Shown piece by piece: positions 16,188 to 25,071 of a DNA stretch of 64,000 bases. Where the stretch lies: positions 20,925-84,924 of the forward strand of contig JASHPE010000122.1 in the NCBI GenBank assembly GCA_030038235.1. The letters run 5' to 3'. Positions within the stretch are counted from its first letter, which is position 1; every line of letters starts with the position of its first letter. Below the pieces are notes generated by a model, which saw only the letters and a list, made by a program, of their open reading frames with translations, was not told where the DNA came from and ran no database searches. Source of the DNA: Terriglobia bacterium (GTDB lineage Bacteria > Acidobacteriota > Terriglobia > UBA7540). Position numbers and translations under genes: made by a program.

Positions 16188-17723
16188 ATGTCGCACCTCA
16201 TGGGCATCGACGTCGGCACCACCGGGACGCGCGCGGTGATCGTGCGTCCTGACGGGCACGTGATGGCCGCGGCCACTGCCCCGCATCAGCCCATGAGGAT
16301 GGAACGTCCGGGCTGGGCCGAGCAGGACCCCGAAGACTGGTGGCAGGCCACGGTGCTGGCCGTACGTCAGGTCCTCGATCAGTCAGGGATCAAGGGCAGC
16401 GAGATCGCGGCCGTTGGCCTGTCCGGGCAGATGCACGGAGTGGTCCTGCTCGACGGCGCGCGTGCGGTGCTCCGGCCGGCCCTGATTTGGTGCGATCAGC
16501 GCAGCCAGGAGCAATGCAAGTGGATCACGTCCAGGGTAGGCGCCGACAAGCTGATCCGGCTGGCGCTGAATCCGGCACTGACAGGCTTCAGCGCTCCCAA
16601 GCTCCTCTGGGTGCGTGAGCACGAACCTGCCACTTACGAACGCGTTCGCCACTGCCTGCTGCCGAAGGACTATGTCCGACTGCGGCTCACGGGAGAGTTC
16701 GCCACCGATGTTTCCGACGCCTCCGGTACCTTACTCTTCGATGTCGCGCGGCGCACGTGGTCCAAGCAGATTCTATCCGCTCTCGAGATCGAGCCGGAGT
16801 GGCTAGCGCGCGTGTACGAATCGCCGGAAGTGACCGGCCAGATCACCGCCGAGATCGCGATCATTACCGGCCTGCGCGCCGGGACCCCGGTGGCAGCGGG
16901 CGCAGGGGATCAGGCCGCGAGCGCTGTGGGCAATGGCGTGGTCCTGCCCGGAATCACGTCGGCTACGCTGGGCACGTCTGGGGTGATCTTCGCTTATACC
17001 GGGCAGCCCAAGCTTGATCCGCACGGGCGGATTCACACCTTCTGCCATGCCGTGCCGGGCAAATGGCACGTGATGGGCGTGACCCAGGGAGCCGGACTCT
17101 CGCTGCGCTGGTTCCGCGACGAACTGGGCGCGGCCGAGGCCTGGTATGCTTCGCGCGTCGGTGCTGATCCATATGAGTTGATCCTGCGCGAAGCCGAGTC
17201 GGCGCCGCCCGGTTCTGCCGGCCTGCTCTTCATGCCCTACCTGATGGGCGAACGCACGCCGCACCTGGATCCTCTTGCGCGCGGAGGGTGGTTTGGGCTC
17301 ACAGCCGGGCATTCCCGCGCGCACCTGATTCGCGCTGTGCTGGAGGGCGTGGCGTTCAGCCTCCGCGACTCGCTCGAGATTTTCGGCGAACTCAAGATTC
17401 CGGTGCGCGAGATTCGCGTATCCGGTGGAGGCTCGCGCAGCTTCCTGTGGCGCCAGATTCAGGCCGATGTCTATGGCCGCGAGGTGGTCTCGTTGCGCGA
17501 AGCCGAGGGTTCTGCATTCGGCGCTGCGCTGCTCGCCGGCGTTGCGGCGAAGACGTACGACTCCGTGCCGGAGGCCGCTGGGCAAGCGATTCAGGTCCGC
17601 GAACATCTGCTGCCTCAGGTCGGCAACGTGAAGATCTACAATCGGCAATACGAGGTTTACCGGCAATTCTACCCGGCAGTCCGGAAGCTCGCGCACGAGC
17701 TCGCGGCAGTGACCGAATCCTGA
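16188..17723 (+). CDS. xylB: Xylulokinase-like FGGY carbohydrate kinase
   Basis: This encodes 511 residues of the FGGY kinase family. The N-terminal phosphate loop is GIDVGTTGTRAVIV. The xylulokinase-type substrate motif GLSGQMHGVVLLD lies near residue 80. TGFSAPKLLWVREHEP and the catalytic-region GAGDQAASAVGNG follow. The C-terminal nucleotide motif is VSGGGSRSFLWRQIQAD. These match XylB better than glycerol or gluconate kinases. It would phosphorylate D-xylulose, or a similar keto-sugar, for the pentose phosphate pathway. No Shine-Dalgarno is visible before the ATG; an internal ATG four codons later is possible. Together with the TIM-barrel isomerase it suggests pentose use. Confidence 0.9.
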   Translation: MSHLMGIDVGTTGTRAVIVRPDGHVMAAATAPHQPMRMERPGWAEQDPEDWWQATVLAVRQVLDQSGIKGSEIAAVGLSGQMHGVVLLDGARAVLRPALIWCDQRSQEQCKWITSRVGADKLIRLALNPALTGFSAPKLLWVREHEPATYERVRHCLLPKDYVRLRLTGEFATDVSDASGTLLFDVARRTWSKQILSALEIEPEWLARVYESPEVTGQITAEIAIITGLRAGTPVAAGAGDQAASAVGNGVVLPGITSATLGTSGVIFAYTGQPKLDPHGRIHTFCHAVPGKWHVMGVTQGAGLSLRWFRDELGAAEAWYASRVGADPYELILREAESAPPGSAGLLFMPYLMGERTPHLDPLARGGWFGLTAGHSRAHLIRAVLEGVAFSLRDSLEIFGELKIPVREIRVSGGGSRSFLWRQIQADVYGREVVSLREAEGSAFGAALLAGVAAKTYDSVPEAAGQAIQVREHLLPQVGNVKIYNRQYEVYRQFYPAVRKLAHELAAVTES

Positions 17724-17752
17724 CGACTCAGAAAGCAGCAGAAAGGCAATCC

Positions 17753-19156
17753 ATGAAGCCGACTTCAACCTGGCAGGCCAGGTCTGCCGCGCTTGCCCTG
17801 GCGTTGCTTTGCGCGATTTGCGCTGGAGTCCGCCGGAGCGCGGCGCAAGGGCAAAAATCGACGCTCCCGAACGCGGCTCGGATCGAGAAGACGCAGTACA
17901 GAGGCTGGGACGTCTACCGTCTCACGAATGGGATCATCAGCCTCGACATCGCTCCCGAGATCGGCGGACGCGCCATTCAACTTCGCCTGGGCGAGAAAGA
18001 ATTCTTCTTCGTGAACCCCGATCTTGCCGGTCAAGTGCTGCCTGAGAGCCGGAATAATCCTTCGGCAAGCTGGGCCAATTACGGCGGAGACAAGGTCTGG
18101 CCGGCGCCCGAAGGCTGGCAGAACGACGAGGAATGGCCGAGCATTCCGTATTACGTCCTCGACGGCAGTAAGTTCGATTTCGCCACCGTGACCGAGACTC
18201 CGGCCGAGGTCGCGGTGCGGGTGACAAGTCCCAAAGATCCTCGCACCGGCGTGCAGTTCGAGCGCACCTTCCACGTCTATGCGGGCACCACGCGCGTCAA
18301 GGTGGAGCAAGTGATGCGCAACATCAGCCGGCGTCAGATTCGCTGGGGTATTTGGCACCTGATCCAGAACGACGCCGCTGACGCCGAGGACGCGTCAAAG
18401 CCGAATCCCGATCTTTACATGTACGTGCCCGTCAATCCCAAGAGCATCTATCCGGACGGCTACACGCACATCTACGGCGACGCCAAACATCCGAGCGACG
18501 AGGTAATCGACGGCGGGCGGTTGCTGCGCATTCACTATCTGTACCGCGTGGGCAAGGTCGGGCTCGATGCGAGCGCGGGCTGGATGGCTGTCGTCAATGG
18601 CCAAAAGAATATCGGGTTCGTGGAGAACTTCGATTACTCTCCGGAGCGCGAGTACCCCGACCGCGCTTCGGTGGAAGAATGGAACGACGGACCCGGCATC
18701 ATCTCGCGCATGAGCTACGATCAAACACTGGTCGACGATCCCAGACGCACGCCGTACTTCCTCGAGTCCGAAGTGCTGAGCCCGTTCGCGAAGCTCGATC
18801 CCGGCGAGCAGTACGAGTTCACCGTCTACTGGTCGCCGACCAGCGTTCCCAATCCCGTGCACGACGCCGTCTGGGCGGGCGCAGTCAGCGAACCTCTAAC
18901 TGCCGCCGTCGAAGGGAATCAGGTCACGCTGCGCGGCGTCTTCGGCGTCTTCGTGCCCGGCACGCTTGAAGCGCAGTTCTACAACGCCATCGGACAGATC
19001 ATCGAGCGCCAGACGCTTCAGGCCGTGGATCCGCGGGAAATCGTGCGCCTTGACAAAACCGTTCCGCTCTCCGCGGACACATACCGCATCAGCATCCTGG
19101 TACGCGATGCCGACGGCGAAAATCGCGGCTTCCTCGGCAACGTCATCCTGAGATAG
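17753..19156 (+). CDS. Secreted DUF4380 domain protein
   Basis: This encodes 467 residues starting 29 nt after xylB; the frame is open further upstream inside xylB, but the ATG at 17753 begins a proper signal peptide (MKPTSTWQ, hydrophobic ALALALLCAICAG, cleavage near SAAQG). The mature N-terminus LTNGIISLDIAPEIGGRAI with EKEFFFVNPDLAG is the signature of DUF4380, a galactose-mutarotase-like beta-sandwich family often found with sugar-processing genes. Aromatic residues are abundant through the body (YWSP, WGIWHLIQ), fitting carbohydrate binding. It probably acts in the periplasm on the sugar fed to the upstream enzymes. The reaction is not known. Confidence 0.86.
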   Translation: MKPTSTWQARSAALALALLCAICAGVRRSAAQGQKSTLPNAARIEKTQYRGWDVYRLTNGIISLDIAPEIGGRAIQLRLGEKEFFFVNPDLAGQVLPESRNNPSASWANYGGDKVWPAPEGWQNDEEWPSIPYYVLDGSKFDFATVTETPAEVAVRVTSPKDPRTGVQFERTFHVYAGTTRVKVEQVMRNISRRQIRWGIWHLIQNDAADAEDASKPNPDLYMYVPVNPKSIYPDGYTHIYGDAKHPSDEVIDGGRLLRIHYLYRVGKVGLDASAGWMAVVNGQKNIGFVENFDYSPEREYPDRASVEEWNDGPGIISRMSYDQTLVDDPRRTPYFLESEVLSPFAKLDPGEQYEFTVYWSPTSVPNPVHDAVWAGAVSEPLTAAVEGNQVTLRGVFGVFVPGTLEAQFYNAIGQIIERQTLQAVDPREIVRLDKTVPLSADTYRISILVRDADGENRGFLGNVILR

Positions 19157-19159
19157 AAG

Positions 19160-19627
19160 CTACGGGGCACCCGGTGCGGGGCGTCCCGCGGGCCGTATCG
19201 TATAGTTTGAGACCCGCCACTTCCCGTCTCTCTCACGCACCGGCACCACCGTCTCGATGGCCGATCTCAGGTTCGCGAACGAGCTTTGATATACGATGAG
19301 GATGTAGTCGCCCGGCGGCGCATGGGGCGGATTCCTCGTCTCTGTGGCCCGGCTCATTCTGCGCGAGATTAGCTTGCCGGCCTGGGCGCGCGCTGCGCTC
19401 GCCTTCGCAGCCCATTCCGCCCGGCCCACAGCAACCTTGAAAGACTGCGAAGCCTGATCGTAGCTCTCGTCGTATCTGCCCTGGTCCACGAGGGCCAGCC
19501 AATTGTCGGCTGCCTGCTGTGCCTCAAAAGTCGATTGGTCGCCCTGCGCGTATACGGGCGCCGCGCCTCCGCTCAGCATTCCCACAATCAGGGCGCTCCC
19601 GATCGCCAATCCAATCCATCGAGTCAT
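19160..19627 (-). CDS. DUF4019 domain-containing secreted protein
   Basis: This encodes 155 residues. The ATG at 19627 follows AAGGAG, and the first ~28 residues are a signal peptide (WIGLAIGSALIVGMLSGG, cleavage at VYA-QG). The mature part matches DUF4019 across its length: AADNWLALVDQGRYDESYDQ, SFKVAVGRAEWAAK, SRRMSRATETR, GDYILIVYQSSFANLRSAIE and DGKWRVSNYTIRP. DUF4019 proteins are small exported proteins of unknown function. The gene is convergent with the DUF4380 gene, with only 3 nt between the stops, and divergent from the ACT-domain gene. Confidence 0.85.
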   Translation of the reverse strand: MTRWIGLAIGSALIVGMLSGGAAPVYAQGDQSTFEAQQAADNWLALVDQGRYDESYDQASQSFKVAVGRAEWAAKASAARAQAGKLISRRMSRATETRNPPHAPPGDYILIVYQSSFANLRSAIETVVPVRERDGKWRVSNYTIRPAGRPAPGAP

Positions 19628-19743
19628 ATCACTCCTTTTCTGTTCCAACTGTTGCTCCTCACGCCGCCCCATTTGCCTTATGATGATTCCACCCGCGGTC
19701 GCGTCTACCTCGCGCTGGCGCGTGGTTCTTTGCGGAGGCTCCT

Positions 19744-20148
19744 ATGCCGAAGACGAAGCAACTCACGGTTTGGTTGCAGAGCGCGCCCGGCCAGATCGGG
19801 CGCATCGCCCAAGCATTGGGCAACGCCAACGTGAACATCACGGCGTTCGGTTGTTCCACACGCACGGGTGACAGCCCGCTCCGGCTCCAGACGAGCGACT
19901 ACGAGCGCGCCCGCGAGATTCTGCAGGGCCTTGGCGTGCGCGTTACCGAGGAGGAGGTGCTGCGCGTGACCGTGAGCGATAAACCGGGAGCCGCCGCCCG
20001 CATCGGGCAGGCGCTGGGCGCGGCGGGCATCAACATCGAATATGCTTACGGCGCGGTAGCGCCCGGGGCCCGCAAAGCGGAGCTCGTGTTCGGCGTTTCC
20101 GACCTGGAGGGCGCCCTGCAGGCCCTCGAACCCCTCAAGATAAACTAG
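19744..20148 (+). CDS. Tandem ACT-domain protein
   Basis: This encodes 134 residues with two ACT-like units and nothing else. The first is KQLTVWLQSAPGQIGRIAQA with ANVNITAF. The second is VLRVTVSDKPGAAARIGQAL with AGINIEYAYG. ACT domains bind amino acids and usually act as regulatory modules. Stand-alone tandem ACT proteins are common and mostly uncharacterised. It converges on the acyl-CoA dehydrogenase gene, with 5 nt between the stops, and there is no operon partner, so neither ligand nor target can be assigned. Confidence 0.88.
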   Translation: MPKTKQLTVWLQSAPGQIGRIAQALGNANVNITAFGCSTRTGDSPLRLQTSDYERAREILQGLGVRVTEEEVLRVTVSDKPGAAARIGQALGAAGINIEYAYGAVAPGARKAELVFGVSDLEGALQALEPLKIN

Positions 20149-20153
20149 GCTCG

Positions 20154-21965
20154 TCATCGAGGCTCGATCAGGGGATAACGTCCCAGGGCGATGGCCCGGT
20201 CCGCCGCCTGGCGCTTCAGCTCGATGGTGTCGGGCGGATTGCGCCGCAGGAAACGCCGCACCACCGCAAGTTCGGCGCGCAGGTTGTCGCCCTCGCTGAT
20301 GCGTCCGAGCGCCCGCCGCGCTTCACTCTCCATGCGGTCGGCGGCCTCGTAGATGAAGGCGCGCGTGGCTGCGATCTCCGTGGCGCAGGCGTCCTCGGAT
20401 GTGCGGTGCACTTTTTTCAGCGTGCGCAGGAGCGCGCTCTCCATGCCGTAAACATCCATGCAAAGATTGCTCAGTACCGCCACGATTTCCTGCTCTTCGC
20501 CCAGGGCCTGCAGATAGCGCTGCACGGCGCTGCCGGCTACCAGCAGCACGACTTTTTTCGCTCCGGCCACGAGGCGCGCTTCGTCGGCAAGCAACCCGTC
20601 GTCGCTCGATTCTTCGAAGGCGGGCGCGCCCAGAATCTCATCGCGCAGGCGCTGGGCCGCCGAAATCAATCCCAGCTCGCCTTTCATGGAACGCTTCATC
20701 AGCATGTCCGTGATGAGCAGCCGGTTGATTTCGTTCGTACCCTCGAAGATGCGGTTCACGCGCTGGTCGCGGTAGACGCGCTCGATAGGGTAATCGCTCG
20801 AAAAGCCGTAGCCGCCGTAAATCTGCACGGTCTCGTCGCTCACGAAATCGAGCACTTCGGTGCCTACGACCTTGAGGATCGAGCACTCCACGGCGTACTG
20901 CTCGAGCGCTTTCAAAATCTGGCGGCCCGAATCGGGCGCGCTCTGATCGACTCCGTGCAGCATCTCGTCGATCATGCCAGCAGTGCGGTAGCACATGCTC
21001 TCGGCGGCGTAAATCCGCACCACCATCTCGCCGAGCTTCTCCTTGATGAGACCAAAGTCGGCGATGGGATGCCCGAACGCCTCGCGTTCTTTAGCCCACT
21101 TCACGGCTTCGGCGAACAGATGCTTGGCCCCGCCGATGCATCCCGCGCCCAGCTTCAGCCGGCCCATGTTGAGGATGTTGAAAGCGATCAGGTGGCCTTT
21201 GCCGATCTCACCGAGGACGTTCTCGTCGGGAACTTCGGCATTCTCCAGGTTCACCGGCGTGGTCGAGGAGCCGCGGATGCCCATCTTGTGCTCCTCAGCG
21301 CCCGGCGACACGCCGGGAAACGCCCGCTCCACGATGAAGGCCGTGAATTTCTCGCCGTCCACCTTCGCGAAGACGACGTACACATCCGCGATGCCGCCAT
21401 TGGTGATCCAGTGCTTGGTACCGTTCAGGATGTAGTGGCTGCCATCGGCGCTCAGCACGGCTTTCGTCTTAGCGTTCATGGCATCAGAAGCGGACGTAGC
21501 TTCGCTCAGGCAGTAGGCGCCCACCCACTCGGCGCGCGCAAGCTTGGGTACGTATTTCTGCTTCTGAGCTTCGGTACCAAAAAACGCGATGGGGAGGATG
21601 CCAATTCCCTGCTGCGCACCCACCGTCGCCGCCCAGGCGCCGTCGCGGGCCATTTCCTCGGAGATGATGATGGATGAAATCTTGTCGAGCTCGAGCCCGC
21701 CGTACTTCTGCGGCACGTCGCTGCTACAGAGCCCGAGTTCAGCCGCTTTCTGCAATAGCTCGCGCAGCAGGCCAGGTTTCTTGGCCTCCATCTCCTCGAT
21801 GTGCGGCAGTACTTCCTGCTCCACAAACTCGCGTCCGGTCTGGCCGATCAGGCGGTGCTGGTCGGTGAGGTCATCAGGAGTGAAGATTTCGTCGGGCGCG
21901 CGGTCTTCGATTAGAAAACTGCCGCCTTTGATCATCGTTCGTGGGGTTGCAGTTGCTGTCGCCAT
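20154..21965 (-). CDS. Acyl-CoA dehydrogenase (long/very-long-chain type)
   Basis: This encodes 603 residues, longer than the ~390 of short/medium-chain enzymes and similar to VLCAD/FadE5-like proteins with an extra C-terminal helical domain. The FAD/substrate block AYCLSEATSASDAMNAKTKA lies at about 150-170. The late motif YRDQRVNRIFEGTNEINR contains the expected catalytic base Glu408. The QIYGGYGFSSDYP block precedes it. It catalyses the first, FAD-linked step of fatty-acid beta-oxidation. A thiolase gene lies upstream on the same strand, with a PIN-domain pair inserted between, so the two may once have been a beta-oxidation operon. Confidence 0.93.
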   Translation of the reverse strand: MATATATPRTMIKGGSFLIEDRAPDEIFTPDDLTDQHRLIGQTGREFVEQEVLPHIEEMEAKKPGLLRELLQKAAELGLCSSDVPQKYGGLELDKISSIIISEEMARDGAWAATVGAQQGIGILPIAFFGTEAQKQKYVPKLARAEWVGAYCLSEATSASDAMNAKTKAVLSADGSHYILNGTKHWITNGGIADVYVVFAKVDGEKFTAFIVERAFPGVSPGAEEHKMGIRGSSTTPVNLENAEVPDENVLGEIGKGHLIAFNILNMGRLKLGAGCIGGAKHLFAEAVKWAKEREAFGHPIADFGLIKEKLGEMVVRIYAAESMCYRTAGMIDEMLHGVDQSAPDSGRQILKALEQYAVECSILKVVGTEVLDFVSDETVQIYGGYGFSSDYPIERVYRDQRVNRIFEGTNEINRLLITDMLMKRSMKGELGLISAAQRLRDEILGAPAFEESSDDGLLADEARLVAGAKKVVLLVAGSAVQRYLQALGEEQEIVAVLSNLCMDVYGMESALLRTLKKVHRTSEDACATEIAATRAFIYEAADRMESEARRALGRISEGDNLRAELAVVRRFLRRNPPDTIELKRQAADRAIALGRYPLIEPR

Positions 21966-22004
21966 GGGCCCTCCGGCCTCGGGAATTGGGAACCGCCAAT
22001 GACC

Positions 22005-22454
22005 TCACTTCCCAACCAGCGTCTGCCCTCGTCTCGTGCAAACATCATTGAAGTCACCTTCGTTGAACGTAATAAAAACGTCAACTTTGACTTCAGAAAG
22101 AATGTGACGGAGTACGCGATCCGCCAAACTGAGGGAGCGGTAGCGGGCCAGCATAGGTCGGTGCTCACTCAAGCACTCTTCCATGGCCCTCTTTCGGAAG
22201 TCACTGTCATCCAGTAAGACCAACCTTCTCCGAGCCTCAAGCCTCTTCCAATCCCTGTTCAGTAGAGCAAGTTGGTCCTGGCGCCTGCACATTCGGGTGG
22301 ACACCGACTCGTAAAGAATCGGCCACGGTATGAGCAACTGACTGAGGTCGCTCTCAAGGTACGTCGCGAAATGCTCTACAGCACGGTCGTGGTACTGATC
22401 GGACTTTTCGTACAGGCCGATGAGGAACCCGGAATCCACACAAACGCGAATCAC
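22005..22454 (-). CDS. PIN-domain nuclease (VapC-like toxin candidate)
   Basis: This encodes 149 residues starting at a GTG that overlaps the stop of the upstream gene by 4 nt (GTGA). PIN-domain acidic residues are all present: Asp7 in VCVDSGFLIGLY, Glu49 in ILYESVS, Asp112 in SLADRVLRH, and Asp134/Asp137 in NEGDFNDVC. PIN proteins in two-gene operons are usually RNase toxins of the VapC class. The partner is not a recognisable VapB. It resembles a Cas2/SinR-like small protein. The pair sits between the thiolase and acyl-CoA dehydrogenase genes. Confidence 0.85.
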   Translation of the reverse strand: MIRVCVDSGFLIGLYEKSDQYHDRAVEHFATYLESDLSQLLIPWPILYESVSTRMCRRQDQLALLNRDWKRLEARRRLVLLDDSDFRKRAMEECLSEHRPMLARYRSLSLADRVLRHILSEVKVDVFITFNEGDFNDVCTRRGQTLVGK

Positions 22455-22753
22455 TTCTCTTCCTCAGCCTCAACGGGTTCCGGAGAATACCCGGCCCAAG
22501 GCGCTGCCTTGCGCTTCCCGACGATGAACTTGCCGCCTTGTTTCAAGTTGATGAGATAGAGTCTCGTCTTCCTTTCGGGGCCCAGTAAGGAGGCCAGTTC
22601 GCGGGCAAGCTCCTCGCGAGTCCTATCGGAACGAAAAGTGGCCACAGTCTCGCCGCACTCCTTGGCATCGAGGCCGTCGAGCCACTCATAGAGCTCGTCA
22701 TAATTTCCACGCAAACCTAGATCGAATGAGAGCCAGTATCGTGTCTGTCCCAT
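22451..22753 (-). CDS. Small ferredoxin-fold protein, Cas2/SinR-like, paired with a PIN nuclease
   Basis: This encodes 100 residues. The ATG at 22753 is preceded by GGAGGG, which selects it over an upstream codon. The pattern is beta (RYWLSFDLG), helix (NYDELYEWLDGLDAK), beta (CGETVATFRS), helix (TREELARELASLL), beta (TRLYLINLKQ), then a basic strand (KFIVGKRKAAPWAGY) and an acidic tail. That beta-alpha-beta-beta-alpha-beta order and the YxLSFDL start resemble Cas2, VapD and SinR-like proteins. There is no Cas1 or CRISPR nearby. Its stop overlaps the PIN gene, so the two are probably translated together and may form a toxin-antitoxin pair. The fold call is my reading of the sequence. Confidence 0.6.
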   Translation of the reverse strand: MGQTRYWLSFDLGLRGNYDELYEWLDGLDAKECGETVATFRSDRTREELARELASLLGPERKTRLYLINLKQGGKFIVGKRKAAPWAGYSPEPVEAEEEK

Positions 22754-22790
22754 GATCCCTCCAACGTCCTCGCCGGGACACATTCCTCGT

Positions 22791-23975
22791 CTATGACAGC
22801 AGATTCTCAAAGATCCCGGCCGCACCCATCCCGCCGCCGACACACATCGTCACCATGCCATACTTCGCGTGGCGACGCTTCATCTCGTTCAGCAACGTCG
22901 CGGTGAGCTTGGCGCCGGTGCATCCCAGCGGATGCCCAAGCGCCACGGCGCCGCCGTTCACGTTCACGCGCTCGAGATCGAGACCCGCCTGCTTGATGAC
23001 CGCCAGCGCCTGGGCGGCGAAAGCCTCGTTCAGCTCGATTACGTCGATGTCCTCAAGCTTCAGCCCTGCCAGTTTCAGGGCCTTGGGGATCGCGTAGACC
23101 GGTCCCACGCCCATCTCCTCGGGGAGCGTCCCGGCGGCAGCGAAGGCGATGAAACGCGCAAGCGGTTTGGCGCCGATCGACTTGGCCTTGTCAGCCGACA
23201 TCACCACGGCGGCGGCCGCACCGTCGCTGGTCTGCGAGGCGTTGCCGGCGGTCACGGTGCCGTGCGCGTGGAAGGCCGGCTTGAGCTTGGCCAGCGCTTC
23301 GAGCGACGTGTCCTTGCGCGGACCCTCGTCCACGGCGAAGGTCACGGTGCGCTTCTGGGGCTTATTCTTGCCGTTCAAAGTCACTTCGATCACTTCGAGC
23401 GGCACGATCTCGTCCTTGAATTTACCTTCCGCGATGGCGGCCAGCGCCCGCTGATGGCTGCGCAGCGAGAACTCATCCGCCTGCTGGCGCGTGATGCCGT
23501 ACTTCTGCGCCACGTTCTCGGCCGTCAGACCCATGCTAAGGTAGGAATCGGGGTAAGTCTCCATCAGAGAGGGATTGGGCGAGAAGTGATACCCGCCCAT
23601 CGGAACCAGGCTCATGCTCTCGGCGCCGCCGGCGATGATGCAGTCGGCGAATCCCGCCATGATGCGCTCCGACGCCAGCGCGATCGATTGCAAACCCGAG
23701 GAACAAAACCGGTTGATGGTCATCGCCGAGACGTCGATGGGCAATCCGGCACGCAACGAGACCGTACGGGCCATATTGTTGCCCTGGACGGCTTCGGGCA
23801 TGGCGCAACCGAGGATCACGTCCTCGACTTCCTTGGGATCGAGGCCCGGCACGCGCTTCAAGATCTCCTGGAAGACCACGGCGGCCATGTCATCCGGACG
23901 GGTCGCGCGCAGGGTGCCCTTCGGGGCCTTGCCCACCGCCGTGCGGGCGATCGAAACTACCACTGCTTCTCTCAT
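22791..23975 (-). CDS. fadA: Acetyl-CoA acyltransferase (thiolase)
   Basis: This encodes 394 residues of the thiolase family. The nucleophile is Cys91 in NRFCSSGLQ. The second active-site block [15 protein letters not shown] supplies the His, and the C-terminal [16 protein letters not shown] supplies the acid/base Cys. The ATG follows GAGGAGAACG. It cleaves 3-ketoacyl-CoA to acetyl-CoA in beta-oxidation, or runs in reverse to form acetoacetyl-CoA. An acyl-CoA dehydrogenase lies downstream on the same strand, favouring the degradative role and the symbol fadA over atoB, although sequence alone does not separate these securely. Confidence 0.92.
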   Translation of the reverse strand: MREAVVVSIARTAVGKAPKGTLRATRPDDMAAVVFQEILKRVPGLDPKEVEDVILGCAMPEAVQGNNMARTVSLRAGLPIDVSAMTINRFCSSGLQSIALASERIMAGFADCIIAGGAESMSLVPMGGYHFSPNPSLMETYPDSYLSMGLTAENVAQKYGITRQQADEFSLRSHQRALAAIAEGKFKDEIVPLEVIEVTLNGKNKPQKRTVTFAVDEGPRKDTSLEALAKLKPAFHAHGTVTAGNASQTSDGAAAAVVMSADKAKSIGAKPLARFIAFAAAGTLPEEMGVGPVYAIPKALKLAGLKLEDIDVIELNEAFAAQALAVIKQAGLDLERVNVNGGAVALGHPLGCTGAKLTATLLNEMKRRHAKYGMVTMCVGGGMGAAGIFENLLS

Positions 23976-24188
23976 GACGTTCTCCTCAGACCTATGACTG
24001 TGCGGCTCCCTTGAGAGGCAAAGCGCATTCGGAGCGATGTTTTCGTAAGTCTAACCCAATCAATAACATTCCGGCTTCCTTCGTAAAACCTCACCGGCTC
24101 GATCCGCGCACGGAGCACCGGCTGGGAATCAGAGACCCCCGATTGCCCGTTGAATCTAAAGGACATTTTTGCTTTGTCCGAGCGACCC

Positions 24189-24854
24189 TCAAAAGTACTT
24201 TTCCGTCTTGTCCGTCCAATCGAAGTTCCCTTCGTTTGAGTTCACACCCTTGAACGTGAACTTGTTGCCGTACTGATCGTGATACGTCAGCTCCTGCGCC
24301 TTCGCCTTGACCCCGTGCTGGATGTTCCAGGCGGGGTTGTTCTCAAGGATGATGGGCGTCTTGCCGTCCAAACCGATGAGGTAGTTGGCCTTGAAGCCGC
24401 CGTGGCCCTCGATTTCGACCTCATGCCGCGTGTCGCCGACCATCTGCGTGATCGTGGCGGTGTCCCAATGCTCGGGCTTTTTGGAATCGCGATCGAGGTC
24501 CCGCGTAATCACGTGCAATCCGGCAGCCTGCTCTGCCGTGGCGCGGCTGTCGATATACCAGACATTCCCCTTCTTGCCGTGCGCTCCCACCAAGTGCAAT
24601 CCATCGAGCGAAACCGACCCGTAATGACCGTGCTTGATGTCGAGGGAAAACAGCGAATAGCAGTAGTGGTGCGGCGATGGGCCCGCATCAAAGTTACAAG
24701 TGCAAGGAACGGCGCACGAGCACGCCTCGCTCAATTCTCCCATCATCTCCCAGTGCTCGCCATGGGGTTTGGGAATATCGGCGCCGCGGGCCAGCATCAC
24801 GCCCAGGAAAACCATGGAGAAGGCTACCACCCCTATCGCCCGGAATCCCTTCAT
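24189..24854 (-). CDS. DUF1326 domain-containing exported protein
   Basis: This encodes 221 residues. The ATG at 24854 lies 7 nt after GGGAG. A signal peptide covers about residues 1-25 (AIGVVAFSMVFLGVMLARGA). The mature domain carries the DUF1326 hallmark cysteines EACSCAVPCTCNF, then HHYCYSLFS and HGHYGSVSLDGL. The histidines and cysteines suggest metal binding, but this is not established for the family. The tail ends FDWTDKTEKYF, a common ending in acidobacterial members. It is transcribed alone, with a 213-nt gap before the thiolase gene and divergent from mazG. Confidence 0.82.
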   Translation of the reverse strand: MKGFRAIGVVAFSMVFLGVMLARGADIPKPHGEHWEMMGELSEACSCAVPCTCNFDAGPSPHHYCYSLFSLDIKHGHYGSVSLDGLHLVGAHGKKGNVWYIDSRATAEQAAGLHVITRDLDRDSKKPEHWDTATITQMVGDTRHEVEIEGHGGFKANYLIGLDGKTPIILENNPAWNIQHGVKAKAQELTYHDQYGNKFTFKGVNSNEGNFDWTDKTEKYF

Positions 24855-25071
24855 GTGCACACTCCCTGCTCTCCCATCAGATGCCGCCGCTACGGCGACG
24901 CTGCAAGCCCTGATGGTGCAACCGTCTGCTGTCAGTTCGTTCCTGACTGCTCTGATTATAGCGGAAGACGCGACAGCGGGTTGCGGTGTGCGGCTTTGCC
25001 ACGTGCCTCGCCCCTTGCCACTCTGCGAATGCGGTTGTTACAGTTAACCGTTCGACCTTGGAAACCGGCGA

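Noticed and set aside
22451-22753. Genuine CRISPR-associated Cas2
   Set aside because: No cas1, effector genes or repeats are present; the protein is only Cas2-like in fold pattern and is coupled to a PIN nuclease.
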